DNA from: CAZGSV01 sp964528605
GTDB taxonomy: Bacteria; Armatimonadota; Zipacnadia; CAZGSV01
Direction of reading: 5' to 3'
NCBI GenBank assembly: GCA_964528605.1
Contig: CAZGSV010000144.1
Span: forward strand, 1 to 6,953
Length of the DNA stretch: 6,953 bases
Notes under the pieces: generated by a model
Seen by the model: only the letters and a program-made list of their open reading frames with translations
Told to the model about the DNA's origin: nothing
Database searches by the model: none
Shown here: piece after piece, positions 1 to 5,960 of the stretch
How positions within the stretch are numbered: the stretch's first letter is position 1
Layout of the letters: each line of letters starts with the position of its first letter
Program-made: the position numbers and the translations under genes

Positions 1-11
1 CCCGCCAGGGC

Positions 12-36
12 GTAGGGGCGGCATCTTATGCCGCCC
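12..36 (+). repeat. REP-like hairpin, class 1, copy 1
   Basis: The element starts with GTAGGGGCG and folds into a perfect 9-bp stem (16-24 with 28-36) closed by the 3-nt loop CTT. The outer stem bases, GGGCG/CGCCC, are shared with the copies at 91-115 and 144-168. The inner four base pairs (GCAT/ATGC) differ between copies but stay complementary. Confidence 0.75.
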
Positions 37-37
37 G

Positions 38-54
38 CGCCGCCAACGGCGGCG
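38..54. repeat. Short accessory hairpin (7-bp stem, AAC loop)
   Basis: CGCCGCC (38-44) pairs perfectly with GGCGGCG (48-54) across a 3-nt loop. It lies one base after the class 1 hairpin at 12-36 and lacks the GTAG lead-in. It has the same 7-bp stem and 3-nt loop geometry as the hairpins at 126-142 and 169-185, so these may be partner hairpins of the REP-like units. Confidence 0.55.
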
Positions 55-90
55 GGTGGCAGGCAGGTCGCCCGGCCCGGAGGCCCCACC

Positions 91-115
91 GTAGGGGCGA
101 GCCGGTGGCTCGCCC
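91..115 (+). repeat. REP-like hairpin, class 1, copy 2
   Basis: GTAGGGGCG begins the unit. GGGCGAGCC (95-103) pairs perfectly with GGCTCGCCC (107-115) over the loop GGT. Compared with the copy at 12-36, all four inner pairs have changed in a compensated way (AGCC/GGCT). The following TCGCCCGGCCCG (110-121) also occurs as a direct repeat at 68-79. Confidence 0.75.
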
Positions 116-125
116 GGCCCGTTCT

Positions 126-142
126 CCCGGTCTGCGACCGGG
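126..142. repeat. Short accessory hairpin (7-bp stem, TGC loop)
   Basis: CCCGGTC (126-132) and GACCGGG (136-142) form a perfect 7-bp stem with the loop TGC. The hairpin sits between class 1 copies 2 and 3, which point towards each other. The result is three hairpins within the 78-bp block 91-168. Confidence 0.55.
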
Positions 143-143
143 C

Positions 144-168
144 GGGCGGGTTAAGAACCCGCCCCTAC
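144..168 (-). repeat. REP-like hairpin, class 1, copy 3 (inverted)
   Basis: Read on the minus strand this is GTAGGGGCG followed by GGTT, the loop CTT and AACC, then CGCCC. The perfect 9-bp stem is 144-152 with 156-164. It is in inverted orientation relative to copy 2, so GTAGGGGCG at 91-99 and CGCCCCTAC at 160-168 form 9-bp terminal inverted repeats. Confidence 0.75.
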
Positions 169-185
169 GCCGCACTGCGTGCGGC
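169..185. repeat. Short accessory hairpin (7-bp stem, TGC loop)
   Basis: GCCGCAC (169-175) pairs perfectly with GTGCGGC (179-185) over the loop TGC. It directly abuts the end of class 1 copy 3. Its loop is identical to that of the hairpin at 126-142. Confidence 0.55.
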
Positions 186-214
186 ACATCAGGTATCAGG
201 GGGTGGCGGCGGAT

Positions 215-237
215 GTGGGGCACCCTTGGGTGCGACC
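215..237 (+). repeat. REP-like hairpin, class 2-like, plus orientation
   Basis: GTGGGGC leads into ACCC, a TT spacer and GGGT, followed by GCGACC. GCACCC (220-225) pairs with GGGTGC (228-233). The GTGGG start and GCGAC end match the minus-strand elements at 266-291 and 321-349. Confidence 0.55.
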
Positions 238-265
238 CTCAGCGGGGCCGGAGGCGTCGGCAGTA

Positions 266-291
266 TGTCGCAGTCTAAAGCCTGCTCCTAC
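266..291 (-). repeat. REP-like hairpin, class 2, copy a
   Basis: On the minus strand the unit starts GTAGGAGC and ends GCGACA. The stem, 270-275 with 280-285, has one mismatch (T274/C281) and a 4-nt loop. The architecture, GTAGGAGC plus a variable stem plus GCGA, resembles the published REP of Pseudomonas putida. That comparison is from memory, not from a search. Confidence 0.6.
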
Positions 292-320
292 AACCGGGAC
301 GCCTGGCGGCGCCGCAGGGG

Positions 321-349
321 TGTCGCCCCGCCGTTGGCGGGGCTCCCAC
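321..349 (-). repeat. REP-like hairpin, class 2, copy b
   Basis: On the minus strand this reads GTGGGAGC, then a GC-only stem, then GCGACA, the same boundaries as the copy at 266-291. The stem is perfect over 8 bp (GCCCCGCC 325-332 with GGCGGGGC 336-343) with a 3-nt loop. A separate 10-bp palindrome, GCGGCGCCGC, lies just before it at 306-315. Confidence 0.65.
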
Positions 350-393
350 AAGTGTTCCTTCGAGTGTCGTGAGAGTGAAGCCGAGGGGGAATC

Positions 394-406
394 GTAGGAG
401 CGCTCC
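394..406 (+). repeat. Class 2 REP-like partial unit
   Basis: GTAGGAGC (394-401) is the exact inverse of GCTCCTAC at 284-291 and leads into the 10-bp perfect palindrome GGAGCGCTCC (397-406). No GCGACA end follows. It looks like a truncated or collapsed copy of the class 2 unit. Confidence 0.45.
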
Positions 407-425
407 CCTGTGTGTTCGGTGTCAA

Positions 426-462
426 GACATCGTTTACAAGGTGTATCAGGACATCGCTTACA
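426..462. repeat. Pair of 13-bp direct repeats, possible orphan transposon end
   Basis: GACATCGTTTACA (426-438) and GACATCGCTTACA (450-462) differ at one base and start exactly 24 bp apart. Read on the minus strand they are TGTAAACGATGTC-type boxes. Closely spaced pairs of such boxes are what I associate with the ends of IS481-type elements. No transposase or matching second end lies in the window, so this would be a solo end or relic. The alternative is a two-site operator. Confidence 0.45.
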
Positions 463-596
463 CTTGGAGGGGGTCGGTGCGCGCCATCAGGGCCCTGCTG
501 GCGCCCGCAGCGGGACGCTCTCCGGCGTTGCCATCACGCGGGGGGACATGCTCCCACCGCACTCTCCGCTGACCGCTACGCACTGGCCGCCGGCAA
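463..596. other. Intergenic stretch downstream of the CstA gene
   Basis: Apart from the palindrome at 481-504, no gene, RNA or further repeat is visible here. Open frames in this stretch have no supported start or recognisable protein. Together with 1-462 it makes a gene-free interval of nearly 600 bases to the window edge. Confidence 0.5.
481..504. terminator. 24-bp near-palindrome, possible terminator hairpin for the CstA gene
   Basis: GCGCCA (481-486) mirrors TGGCGC (499-504) around the perfect palindrome CAGGGCCCTG (488-497). The only asymmetry is the T487/C498 pair. It lies about 93 nt beyond the CstA stop codon. There is no T-run on either side, so it is a poor classical intrinsic terminator. 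It could equally be a protein-binding dyad. Confidence 0.3.
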
Positions 597-2222
597 CTAC
601 TGTCCCTTCGCAGGTCTCGCCAACGCCCTCACCGCCTCCACCGCCATGAACAACGCCAGCACCACCAAACACGCCGCTATCCCGGCCAGCAGATACTGCT
701 TGCCCAGCAGGAACTGCTGCCCTTGATAGATGAGCGCCCCCACCGTCGTCACAAACATGAACACCGCCGGCCACGCGGCGTACCGACTCTTCTTGCCCCA
801 CTCGCGCAGCAGCAGCGCCACCGTGATGAGCACCAATGCCGCCACCAACTGGTTGGCCGCTCCGAAAACCGGCCAGATCGCCTTGTAGGGGCCGGCGGCC
901 AGATACCCCGCGAAGCCCACGAGTACGGCGGTCGAGATGTACCGGTTCCTCATCGGGGCTATGCCGAGCCCCTGCCCGAACAGTTCCTCGCCGATGTAGC
1001 GGCCGATCCGCGTCGCCGTGTCCAGCGTGGTCATGATGAACGCGTTGAGGGTGGTGATTGCGATGAGAGCGCCCAGGCCTCTTCCGAAGATGGGCTCCAC
1101 CAGCCGCCCGTAGCCCTGTCCGAAGGCGACAATTGGCCCTCTTGCCTTGAGCACCGCTGGGAAGGCATCCACAGCCCCATGCCATTTGAGCCCCGCGGCC
1201 ACCGCGATCAGCGCCACCACTGCCATCCCACCCTCGACTATCATCCCGCCGTAGGCGATTCTCAGCGCGTCCCCCTCATTCGCCAGTTGCTTGGAGGTGG
1301 TTCCGCCGGCCACAAGCGCGTGAAACCCCGATATGGCGCCGCAGGCGATGATCACGAACATCATCGGCCACATGGGTCCCTGCGCCGCCTTCCATTGCAC
1401 GTAGACGGGCGCCTGCACCGTCGGGTGCGTCAGGAAGATGCCGAGGACGCCGAACCCCATCCCGGCGTAGAGGATGTAGGTGGAGAGATAATCGCGCGGT
1501 TGCAGCAGGATGTTGACCGGCATGATCGAGGCCACGTAGCAGTAGACGAAGAGCACCACGAGCCAGACTTTGATGGCTTGTGGGCCGGGGTGCACGGGGA
1601 CGTAGTAGCCGAGCACGATGACGGCGGCGAGCAGCAAGATACCCACCACGGTGGCGGCGCTGACGTTCGTGTTTCGGCGGTACATCAGCCAGCCGACGAG
1701 CATCGCGATGGCTACCAGCCCAAACGTGGGAATCACCAAGCGCGGCTCCGTGGCCATCGCCTCTGCGGCGTAGGCCGCAAACACCGCTACCACCAGCACC
1801 AGGGCCAGCCACACAAACGCGCAGAAGATGAGTTTGGCGCGCTTGCCCATCACTACCTCTGCCACCTCTCCCACCGATCGGCCCCGGTGCCGGAGCGACG
1901 CCATGAGCGCGGAAAAGTCGTGCACTCCGCCGATAAACACGGACCCCAATACTATCCACGCCAGCCCCGCGCCCCATCCCCACAGCGCGCACGCCAGCAC
2001 CGGCCCCAGCACCGGTCCCGCGCCCGCGATGCTCGCGAAGTGATGCCCGAACAACACCAGCCGACTCTTGGCCGGCACGTAGTCCACCCCGTCCGGCATC
2101 GTGACTGCGGGCGTGGCGTTCTTCGGGTCCATCCCCCACAGCCGCGCCAGTACGCGGCCGTACCAGCGGCAACCAAGCCAAAGGATGACTCCTGCTCCCA
2201 CTGCGATAAGCACAGAGTTCAT
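597..2222 (-). CDS. cstA: CstA-family carbon starvation transporter
   Basis: This is a complete 541-residue polytopic inner-membrane protein of the CstA family. Characterised members in Escherichia coli (CstA, BtsT) import pyruvate with protons, and CstA is also linked to peptide use during starvation. Family signatures seen in order are GHHFASIAGAGPVLGP (59-74), GGVHDF (98-103), LQPRDYLSTY (240-249), SGFHALVAGGTTSKQL (298-313), TTLDTATRIGRY (398-409) and WPVFGAANQL (450-459). About a dozen or more hydrophobic segments span the chain. It is shorter than the roughly 700-residue E. coli proteins but keeps both the core and the C-terminal membrane region. I chose ATG at 2222 because GGAGG lies 11 nt upstream and the hydrophobic N-terminus starts there. 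Extending to a TTG at 2297 would only add a polar, cysteine-rich stretch. The stop is TAG. The gene is divergent from the plus-strand sugar operon. Family is certain; the substrate is inferred. Confidence 0.95.
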   Translation of the reverse strand: MNSVLIAVGAGVILWLGCRWYGRVLARLWGMDPKNATPAVTMPDGVDYVPAKSRLVLFGHHFASIAGAGPVLGPVLACALWGWGAGLAWIVLGSVFIGGVHDFSALMASLRHRGRSVGEVAEVVMGKRAKLIFCAFVWLALVLVVAVFAAYAAEAMATEPRLVIPTFGLVAIAMLVGWLMYRRNTNVSAATVVGILLLAAVIVLGYYVPVHPGPQAIKVWLVVLFVYCYVASIMPVNILLQPRDYLSTYILYAGMGFGVLGIFLTHPTVQAPVYVQWKAAQGPMWPMMFVIIACGAISGFHALVAGGTTSKQLANEGDALRIAYGGMIVEGGMAVVALIAVAAGLKWHGAVDAFPAVLKARGPIVAFGQGYGRLVEPIFGRGLGALIAITTLNAFIMTTLDTATRIGRYIGEELFGQGLGIAPMRNRYISTAVLVGFAGYLAAGPYKAIWPVFGAANQLVAALVLITVALLLREWGKKSRYAAWPAVFMFVTTVGALIYQGQQFLLGKQYLLAGIAACLVVLALFMAVEAVRALARPAKGQ

Positions 2223-2233
2223 TGGTGCGACAG

Positions 2234-2238
2234 CCTCC
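2234..2238 (-). promoter_or_regulatory. Ribosome binding site of the CstA gene
   Basis: GGAGG on the minus strand lies 11 nt before ATG at 2222. It supports this start over the upstream TTG that keeps the same frame open. Confidence 0.6.
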
Positions 2239-2328
2239 GCGCAGTATGGGTACGACGCCCTGCACAATTGCACGAACCGCCGTGCGGCGCAAGCCAACAG
2301 CGGCCTCCCCGTGCTATATTCGCCGCTT

Positions 2329-2333
2329 GGGAG
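2329..2333 (+). promoter_or_regulatory. Ribosome binding site of the beta-propeller gene
   Basis: GGGAG sits 6 nt before ATG at 2340. The reading frame is open far upstream of this ATG, so this site and the signal peptide that follows fix the true start. Confidence 0.7.
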
Positions 2334-2339
2334 ACGACC

Positions 2340-4235
2340 ATGAGACGAACGCTGCTAGTGGCAGTATCCCTGTCTTTGCTGGCGTCAGGCGTCGCACAGG
2401 CGGGCTCGCTTTCGCTCGTCTGGCAGAAGCCTTTCGCGCCCAAGGTGTACGCCGCTCCGAACGCAGTCGCGATCGCCGGGGGCGATGGCCGCTGCCTGGT
2501 GGTCTTCCCCGCCACTACTGCGCGCACCTTATTTGCCGTGAGCGCCGGCGGGGACAAAGCCCTCGAGTGTCGCACCGATGGCGAGGTGACCTCCGCGCCC
2601 GCGGTGGCCGACATTGACTCCGATGGCAAGGCCGAGATCATCGCCGCCACCGACGCCGGCGCCCGCTCCGAACTCTACTGCTTCTCCAGCGACGGTCAGG
2701 AGCGCTGGCGCACGCCGCTCCTGGCCGCGGTCCAGTGGAGCAACGCAGTGCCCGCGGAACTGGACGGCCAGCCGCCGCTGGAGATTGTGGTCACCTGCGT
2801 CGCCGGGCTGGTGCAGGCCTTCGACGCGCAAGGGTGGCCGCTCTGGGTGTTCCAGTGCGGCGCCACCGAGGACCTGGCAACGCCGCGAGTCAACGAGCAG
2901 GCGCCGCCGGAGACGGCCACCGGTGTCAACGGGGACATCGGCGGCCCCTCCGCGGTCGGTGACTGCAACGCCGACGGCGCCACCGAAATCCTCTTTCCCT
3001 CCGGCTCCGGTTATCTCTATTGCCTTGACTCGAGCGGCGGCTTGCTCTGGAAGGCGCGGCTTGGCAAGGAGACCATAACGGGTCCGATGATCATTCCTTC
3101 CGCCGAGGGCGCTCCGAGTGTGGTCGGGTGCTCCGTTGACGGCCGGCTCGTGTGCCTCGACGGCGCCACCGGGCAGGAGCGCTGGTCTCTGAAACTCGAG
3201 GGCGAATGGGACTCAACGTTAGCTGTGGCCGACCTCGAGGGCGATGGCCGGCTCGAGATCGTCCTGTGCAATACTTCCTTCTCCGCCGACTGCGTGAGCG
3301 AGAAGGGCGAACTCCTCTGGCGCGCACCTCTGACCGGCGGCGCCTTCGCCGCGCCCGCGATCGCCGACCTCGATGCCGACGGACGCGCCGAGGTCATCTT
3401 CGGCACTCGCTCCGCGCGCTTGGAGGTCTTCGACTCCGCCGGGGCGCCCTGGGCTTCGCTGGACATGCCCAGCGCAGTCTACAACAGCCCCTTGGTCGCC
3501 GACGTTGACGCGGACGGCAGGCTGGACATCCTGGTGGCGTGCCGGCAAGGAGAGGTGTGCCGACTGGAACCGGTGACGGAGCGGACTGCGCCTAAAGCAC
3601 TGTGGGCCGGATGGCGAGGCCGCCCCGATATGTCCGCCTGCTTGGCGGCGCCCGCAACCGGCGCGACCCCTGCGCGAACCGGTCGCCGCACCGCCGGCAC
3701 TTGGCTCGCGGGCGACGGTTTGCTCACTCCCAACGAGCGAGTCTGGGCTGTCTATCAAGGCCCGACGCCCGCGGCCCGCTTCCGCCTCAGTCTCGGTGGG
3801 CAGGTGCTGGCCGAGGCGCCTGCGCAGAGCACGGCCGGCGGCGCTCGCGTCCTCGCCCAAGCCCCTGCTGCCCTGCCCTTGGGCAACGCGGACCTTACCT
3901 TGCAGGTGCTCGACGCTGCGGGTGCTGTCGTTGGCTCCGCTACCAAGCAGGTGATGACCGGATCCCCGGAGGCGGTGGCCGCCAAAGCGGACGAGGCGCG
4001 CGCCCGGAGAGAGCAAGTGGCCTCACTCCTGCGTCGGGCGGAGGAGGCGGCGCGCGCCGCGCCCCTGCAACAAGGCGCGCTCATGACCGCGGACTCGCTC
4101 ATCGCTTGGGCGGGGAATCAGTTGCGCTCGGGCGACTGGTCGCGCGCGTCAGCAGAACTCGACTACGTCCTGCGCCTTCTCGCCGACACCGAACAACAAC
4201 TCAACTGGGCCCTGCAAGCGAAGGGGGGAGAGTAG
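2340..4235 (+). CDS. Secreted FG-GAP/VCBS and PQQ-like beta-propeller protein with C-terminal helical domain
   Basis: The product is 631 residues. A Sec signal peptide (basic MRR, hydrophobic core, cleavage probably after VAQA at 21) exports it. Residues 25-412 form a repeat region typical of beta-propellers. It contains calcium-loop motifs DIDSDGKAE (91-99), DCNADGATE (208-216), DLEGDGRLE (298-306), DLDADGRAE (343-351) and DVDADGRLD (388-396). PQQ-like strands such as LYCLDSSGGLLW (226-237) and LVCLDGATGQERW (270-282) alternate with them. A threonine/alanine-rich linker (434-451) leads to a probable beta-sandwich (452-541). A charged, probably helical or coiled-coil tail (542-628) follows. 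Many PQQ-like propellers bind no cofactor, so enzyme activity should not be assumed. The gene is first in the plus-strand operon, and its TAG directly abuts the next ATG. A role in binding or presenting polysaccharide beside the hydrolase is inference. The start is fixed by GGGAG 6 nt upstream. Confidence 0.88.
   Translation: MRRTLLVAVSLSLLASGVAQAGSLSLVWQKPFAPKVYAAPNAVAIAGGDGRCLVVFPATTARTLFAVSAGGDKALECRTDGEVTSAPAVADIDSDGKAEIIAATDAGARSELYCFSSDGQERWRTPLLAAVQWSNAVPAELDGQPPLEIVVTCVAGLVQAFDAQGWPLWVFQCGATEDLATPRVNEQAPPETATGVNGDIGGPSAVGDCNADGATEILFPSGSGYLYCLDSSGGLLWKARLGKETITGPMIIPSAEGAPSVVGCSVDGRLVCLDGATGQERWSLKLEGEWDSTLAVADLEGDGRLEIVLCNTSFSADCVSEKGELLWRAPLTGGAFAAPAIADLDADGRAEVIFGTRSARLEVFDSAGAPWASLDMPSAVYNSPLVADVDADGRLDILVACRQGEVCRLEPVTERTAPKALWAGWRGRPDMSACLAAPATGATPARTGRRTAGTWLAGDGLLTPNERVWAVYQGPTPAARFRLSLGGQVLAEAPAQSTAGGARVLAQAPAALPLGNADLTLQVLDAAGAVVGSATKQVMTGSPEAVAAKADEARARREQVASLLRRAEEAARAAPLQQGALMTADSLIAWAGNQLRSGDWSRASAELDYVLRLLADTEQQLNWALQAKGGE
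4223..4230 (+). promoter_or_regulatory. Ribosome binding site of the GH2-like gene
   Basis: A purine-rich GGGGGGAG ends 5 nt before ATG at 4236, inside the last codons of the preceding gene. The strong site argues for independent initiation here even though the two genes are in the same frame, separated only by TAG. Confidence 0.65.
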
Positions 4236-5870
4236 ATGCGCGCGCAAGCGCTCACCTTGGTGCTTTCGTCAGTCTGCCTCGTCCTGGCAGCGCTGCCCGC
4301 CCGCGCTTTCCTTACTCCGGCGGACTACGGCATCGTGCCACTTGAGCCGGTCTTCGACCGCGATGTGGCAGTCATGGGCGAGGCGCTCAAGTTCCGCCTT
4401 CGCTTCAAAGTAGTGGGAGCACGCCCGCCGGACCGCGACTATCAGATTGTCGTGGCGCTGGCCGACGAGTACGGCCACGAGCGCGCCTCGCACGTCTTCT
4501 CTCCTAGCCCGCCTACCTCGCAGTGGCAGCCCGGCGCGGCGGTCGAACTCCCCGAGGAGTCCATGCGCGTCCCGCCGCAGATCGAGCCGGACGCAAGTCA
4601 GGTGGTCAGCACCCCGCCGATCTACGAGGGCCTGCACCATTTCCTTCTGGCCCTGCGCGACCCCAGCAGCGGCGACATTCTCGACATCTCCGGCGACTCG
4701 CCTGGTGGGCCGGACCCCTTTCCCAACCGGCCGACGCTCCGTGATTTCTGGGTCACCGGCGCACCCGCTGTGATCGGTCGCCTCGAGACCGCGGGGTCGC
4801 AACGGACCGTGCGAGTCACGGTCGAAAGCCGCACGCAGGAAACGGGAGACTATCGCTGCCGGCTCCTGCTCAAGTCGCCGGCCGGGCGCGTGCTGTGGGC
4901 CGACTCGCAGCCGGTTACGGTAACGCCGCCGGAGATCGTGAGCCTGGCCTTCAGCGTACCTCCTGAGTGGTGCGGCAAACTCGTACTGCGCGCCGAGTTG
5001 TATCAGGGCACCGCCTGCCTCAACTGGGCCCAGAAGCCCTTCGAGGCGACGCGACCGGACCTGAAGGTCGCCTTCAAGCGCGCCAATCGCGTGGAAGGGC
5101 AGGGCGGCGCGCGTTACCTGCCGGTCATGATGACCCTCGATGCTCCGCCGGGCACGCGCGCCAGGGTCGAAGTCCTCGCGGACGGGAAGCCCCACTGGCA
5201 GAGCGGCCCGTGGGCTGTTGGCTCCCAGAGCCTTGAACAAGAACTGCGCGTGCCACCCCATTGGGGCCGTTTTGAGTTCGCCGTCAGCACCGAGGGCGCC
5301 CAGCGCTGCACCTACCTGTGGACCTGCGTCGCCACCGTCGTCGAGGTGCGCGACCTACAGATGTTCGTTAACGGCGAGCCCTTCATCCTCAAGTCCGTCA
5401 ACGTCCATGGCCTGCACGGCGGCTCGCGCGCCATCACCGCCCAAACCATGCGCATCCTCCAGGGCCACGGCTTCAACAACATGCGCGCGGACTGGCCCGT
5501 GCTCTGGCAGGTCCGCCTGGCCGAGGAACTCAACCTCTCCTATATGCCCCTCGGCCCTTACTCGTGCACGGACACCGAGGCCGTCTATAAGCGCTATCCC
5601 CTCGGCGACCCGCTCTACGGCGTCCGCCGCGAAACCGAGAACTTCGTCCGCATGTTCGCCGAGGAAGCCGGCGTGCTGCTCTGGAACAGCGCCAACGAAA
5701 CCGGCGGCGACATCACCCGCATGCTCCTTGCCATGTACCCCGTCTACAAACTCGAGGACCCCTACCAGCGCCCCGTTGTCTATGCTAATCTGGGCGACCA
5801 AGGGGAGTGGCAGGGAATGGACATCATGGGCATCAACGTCTACGCAGCGCTCGGCTCGCGCCCACGCTAG
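4236..5870 (+). CDS. Secreted GH2-like glycoside hydrolase, N-terminal part ending at a premature TAG
   Basis: The 544-residue product starts with a Sec signal peptide (cleavage probably after PARA at 24). Beta-rich domains (about 25-370) follow, then the start of a GH2-type TIM barrel. Barrel landmarks are VNGEPFILKSVNVHG (378-392), MRILQGHGFNNMRADW (405-420), LLWNSANETGGD (481-492) with Glu488 as the probable acid/base, and MGINVY (531-536). GH2 enzymes cleave beta-glycosidic bonds with retention (galactosides, glucuronides, mannosides); the substrate here is unknown. The usual SHYP motif after the GFN strand is replaced by ADWP, which is unusual. Translation stops at TAG 5868-5870 before the nucleophile strand, yet homologous sequence continues in the same frame, so this fragment alone should be inactive. 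As an undamaged gene it would encode 738 residues. It directly abuts the upstream gene and has a strong ribosome binding site. Confidence 0.82.
   Translation: MRAQALTLVLSSVCLVLAALPARAFLTPADYGIVPLEPVFDRDVAVMGEALKFRLRFKVVGARPPDRDYQIVVALADEYGHERASHVFSPSPPTSQWQPGAAVELPEESMRVPPQIEPDASQVVSTPPIYEGLHHFLLALRDPSSGDILDISGDSPGGPDPFPNRPTLRDFWVTGAPAVIGRLETAGSQRTVRVTVESRTQETGDYRCRLLLKSPAGRVLWADSQPVTVTPPEIVSLAFSVPPEWCGKLVLRAELYQGTACLNWAQKPFEATRPDLKVAFKRANRVEGQGGARYLPVMMTLDAPPGTRARVEVLADGKPHWQSGPWAVGSQSLEQELRVPPHWGRFEFAVSTEGAQRCTYLWTCVATVVEVRDLQMFVNGEPFILKSVNVHGLHGGSRAITAQTMRILQGHGFNNMRADWPVLWQVRLAEELNLSYMPLGPYSCTDTEAVYKRYPLGDPLYGVRRETENFVRMFAEEAGVLLWNSANETGGDITRMLLAMYPVYKLEDPYQRPVVYANLGDQGEWQGMDIMGINVYAALGSRPR
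5868..5870 (+). other. In-frame amber codon inside the GH2-like gene
   Basis: TAG occupies codon 545 of an otherwise open frame running from 4236 to 6452. It lies between the likely acid/base Glu488 and the likely nucleophile Glu568 (codon 5937-5939). One base change from CAG, GAG, AAG or TGG would explain it. The CstA and beta-propeller genes also end in TAG, so TAG appears to be a normal stop here. Confidence 0.85.
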
Positions 5871-5960
5871 ACCCAATCGGAGATCGGCCAGCAGATTCGC
5901 CTGGGGGCGGAGCACGGCAGGCCGGTCATCTTCACCGAGTTCAACCATTGGTGGGGGCCG

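Larger units (their letters stand above)
2223..2339. promoter_or_regulatory. Divergent intergenic region between the CstA gene and the plus-strand operon
   Basis: These 117 bp must hold promoters for both directions. For the plus strand, TATATT (2315-2320) is the best -10 candidate, but no good -35 lies at the right distance (AGCCAA at 17 bp). An inverted repeat, GCACG (2270-2274) and CGTGC (2281-2285) with a 6-nt spacer, lies near the middle and could be an operator. I see no convincing minus-strand promoter beyond a weak CATACT-like hexamer. Confidence 0.4.

Noticed and set aside
28..397. Small open frames across the hairpin cluster
   Set aside because: They read through palindromic repeats, have no ribosome binding site and give Pro/Gly/Arg-rich peptides with no similarity I recognise.
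12..406. CRISPR array
   Set aside because: The repeats are short, irregularly spaced, in both orientations and vary inside the stem. There are no uniform repeats with unique spacers.
487..1185. Minus-strand open frame overlapping the 3' half of the CstA gene
   Set aside because: It is a shifted frame over a confidently recognised transporter, with Arg/Gly-rich composition typical of GC-rich shadow frames.
1276..2292. Minus-strand 338-codon frame over the 5' half of the CstA gene
   Set aside because: It is the +1 shadow of the transporter frame, and all CstA signature motifs are in the other frame.
723..2339. Long plus-strand open frame running opposite the CstA gene and into the beta-propeller gene
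   Set aside because: Its codons align exactly with the reverse complements of CstA codons. Stops there would need TTA, CTA or TCA in the CstA gene, which are rare at this GC content. The peptide is rich in His/Arg/Asp without a recognisable fold, and the signal peptide and Shine-Dalgarno sit at 2340.
4269..5261. Minus-strand 330-codon frame opposite the GH2-like gene
   Set aside because: It is an antisense shadow. The plus strand here has a signal peptide, a ribosome binding site and continuous beta-domain sequence leading into GH2 motifs.
5868..5870. Pyrrolysine or programmed read-through codon
   Set aside because: TAG also ends two neighbouring genes, no pyl genes are visible, no known leaky context (such as CAA-type) follows the codon, and GH2 enzymes are not known pyrrolysine proteins. 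Kept only as a remote option in the findings.
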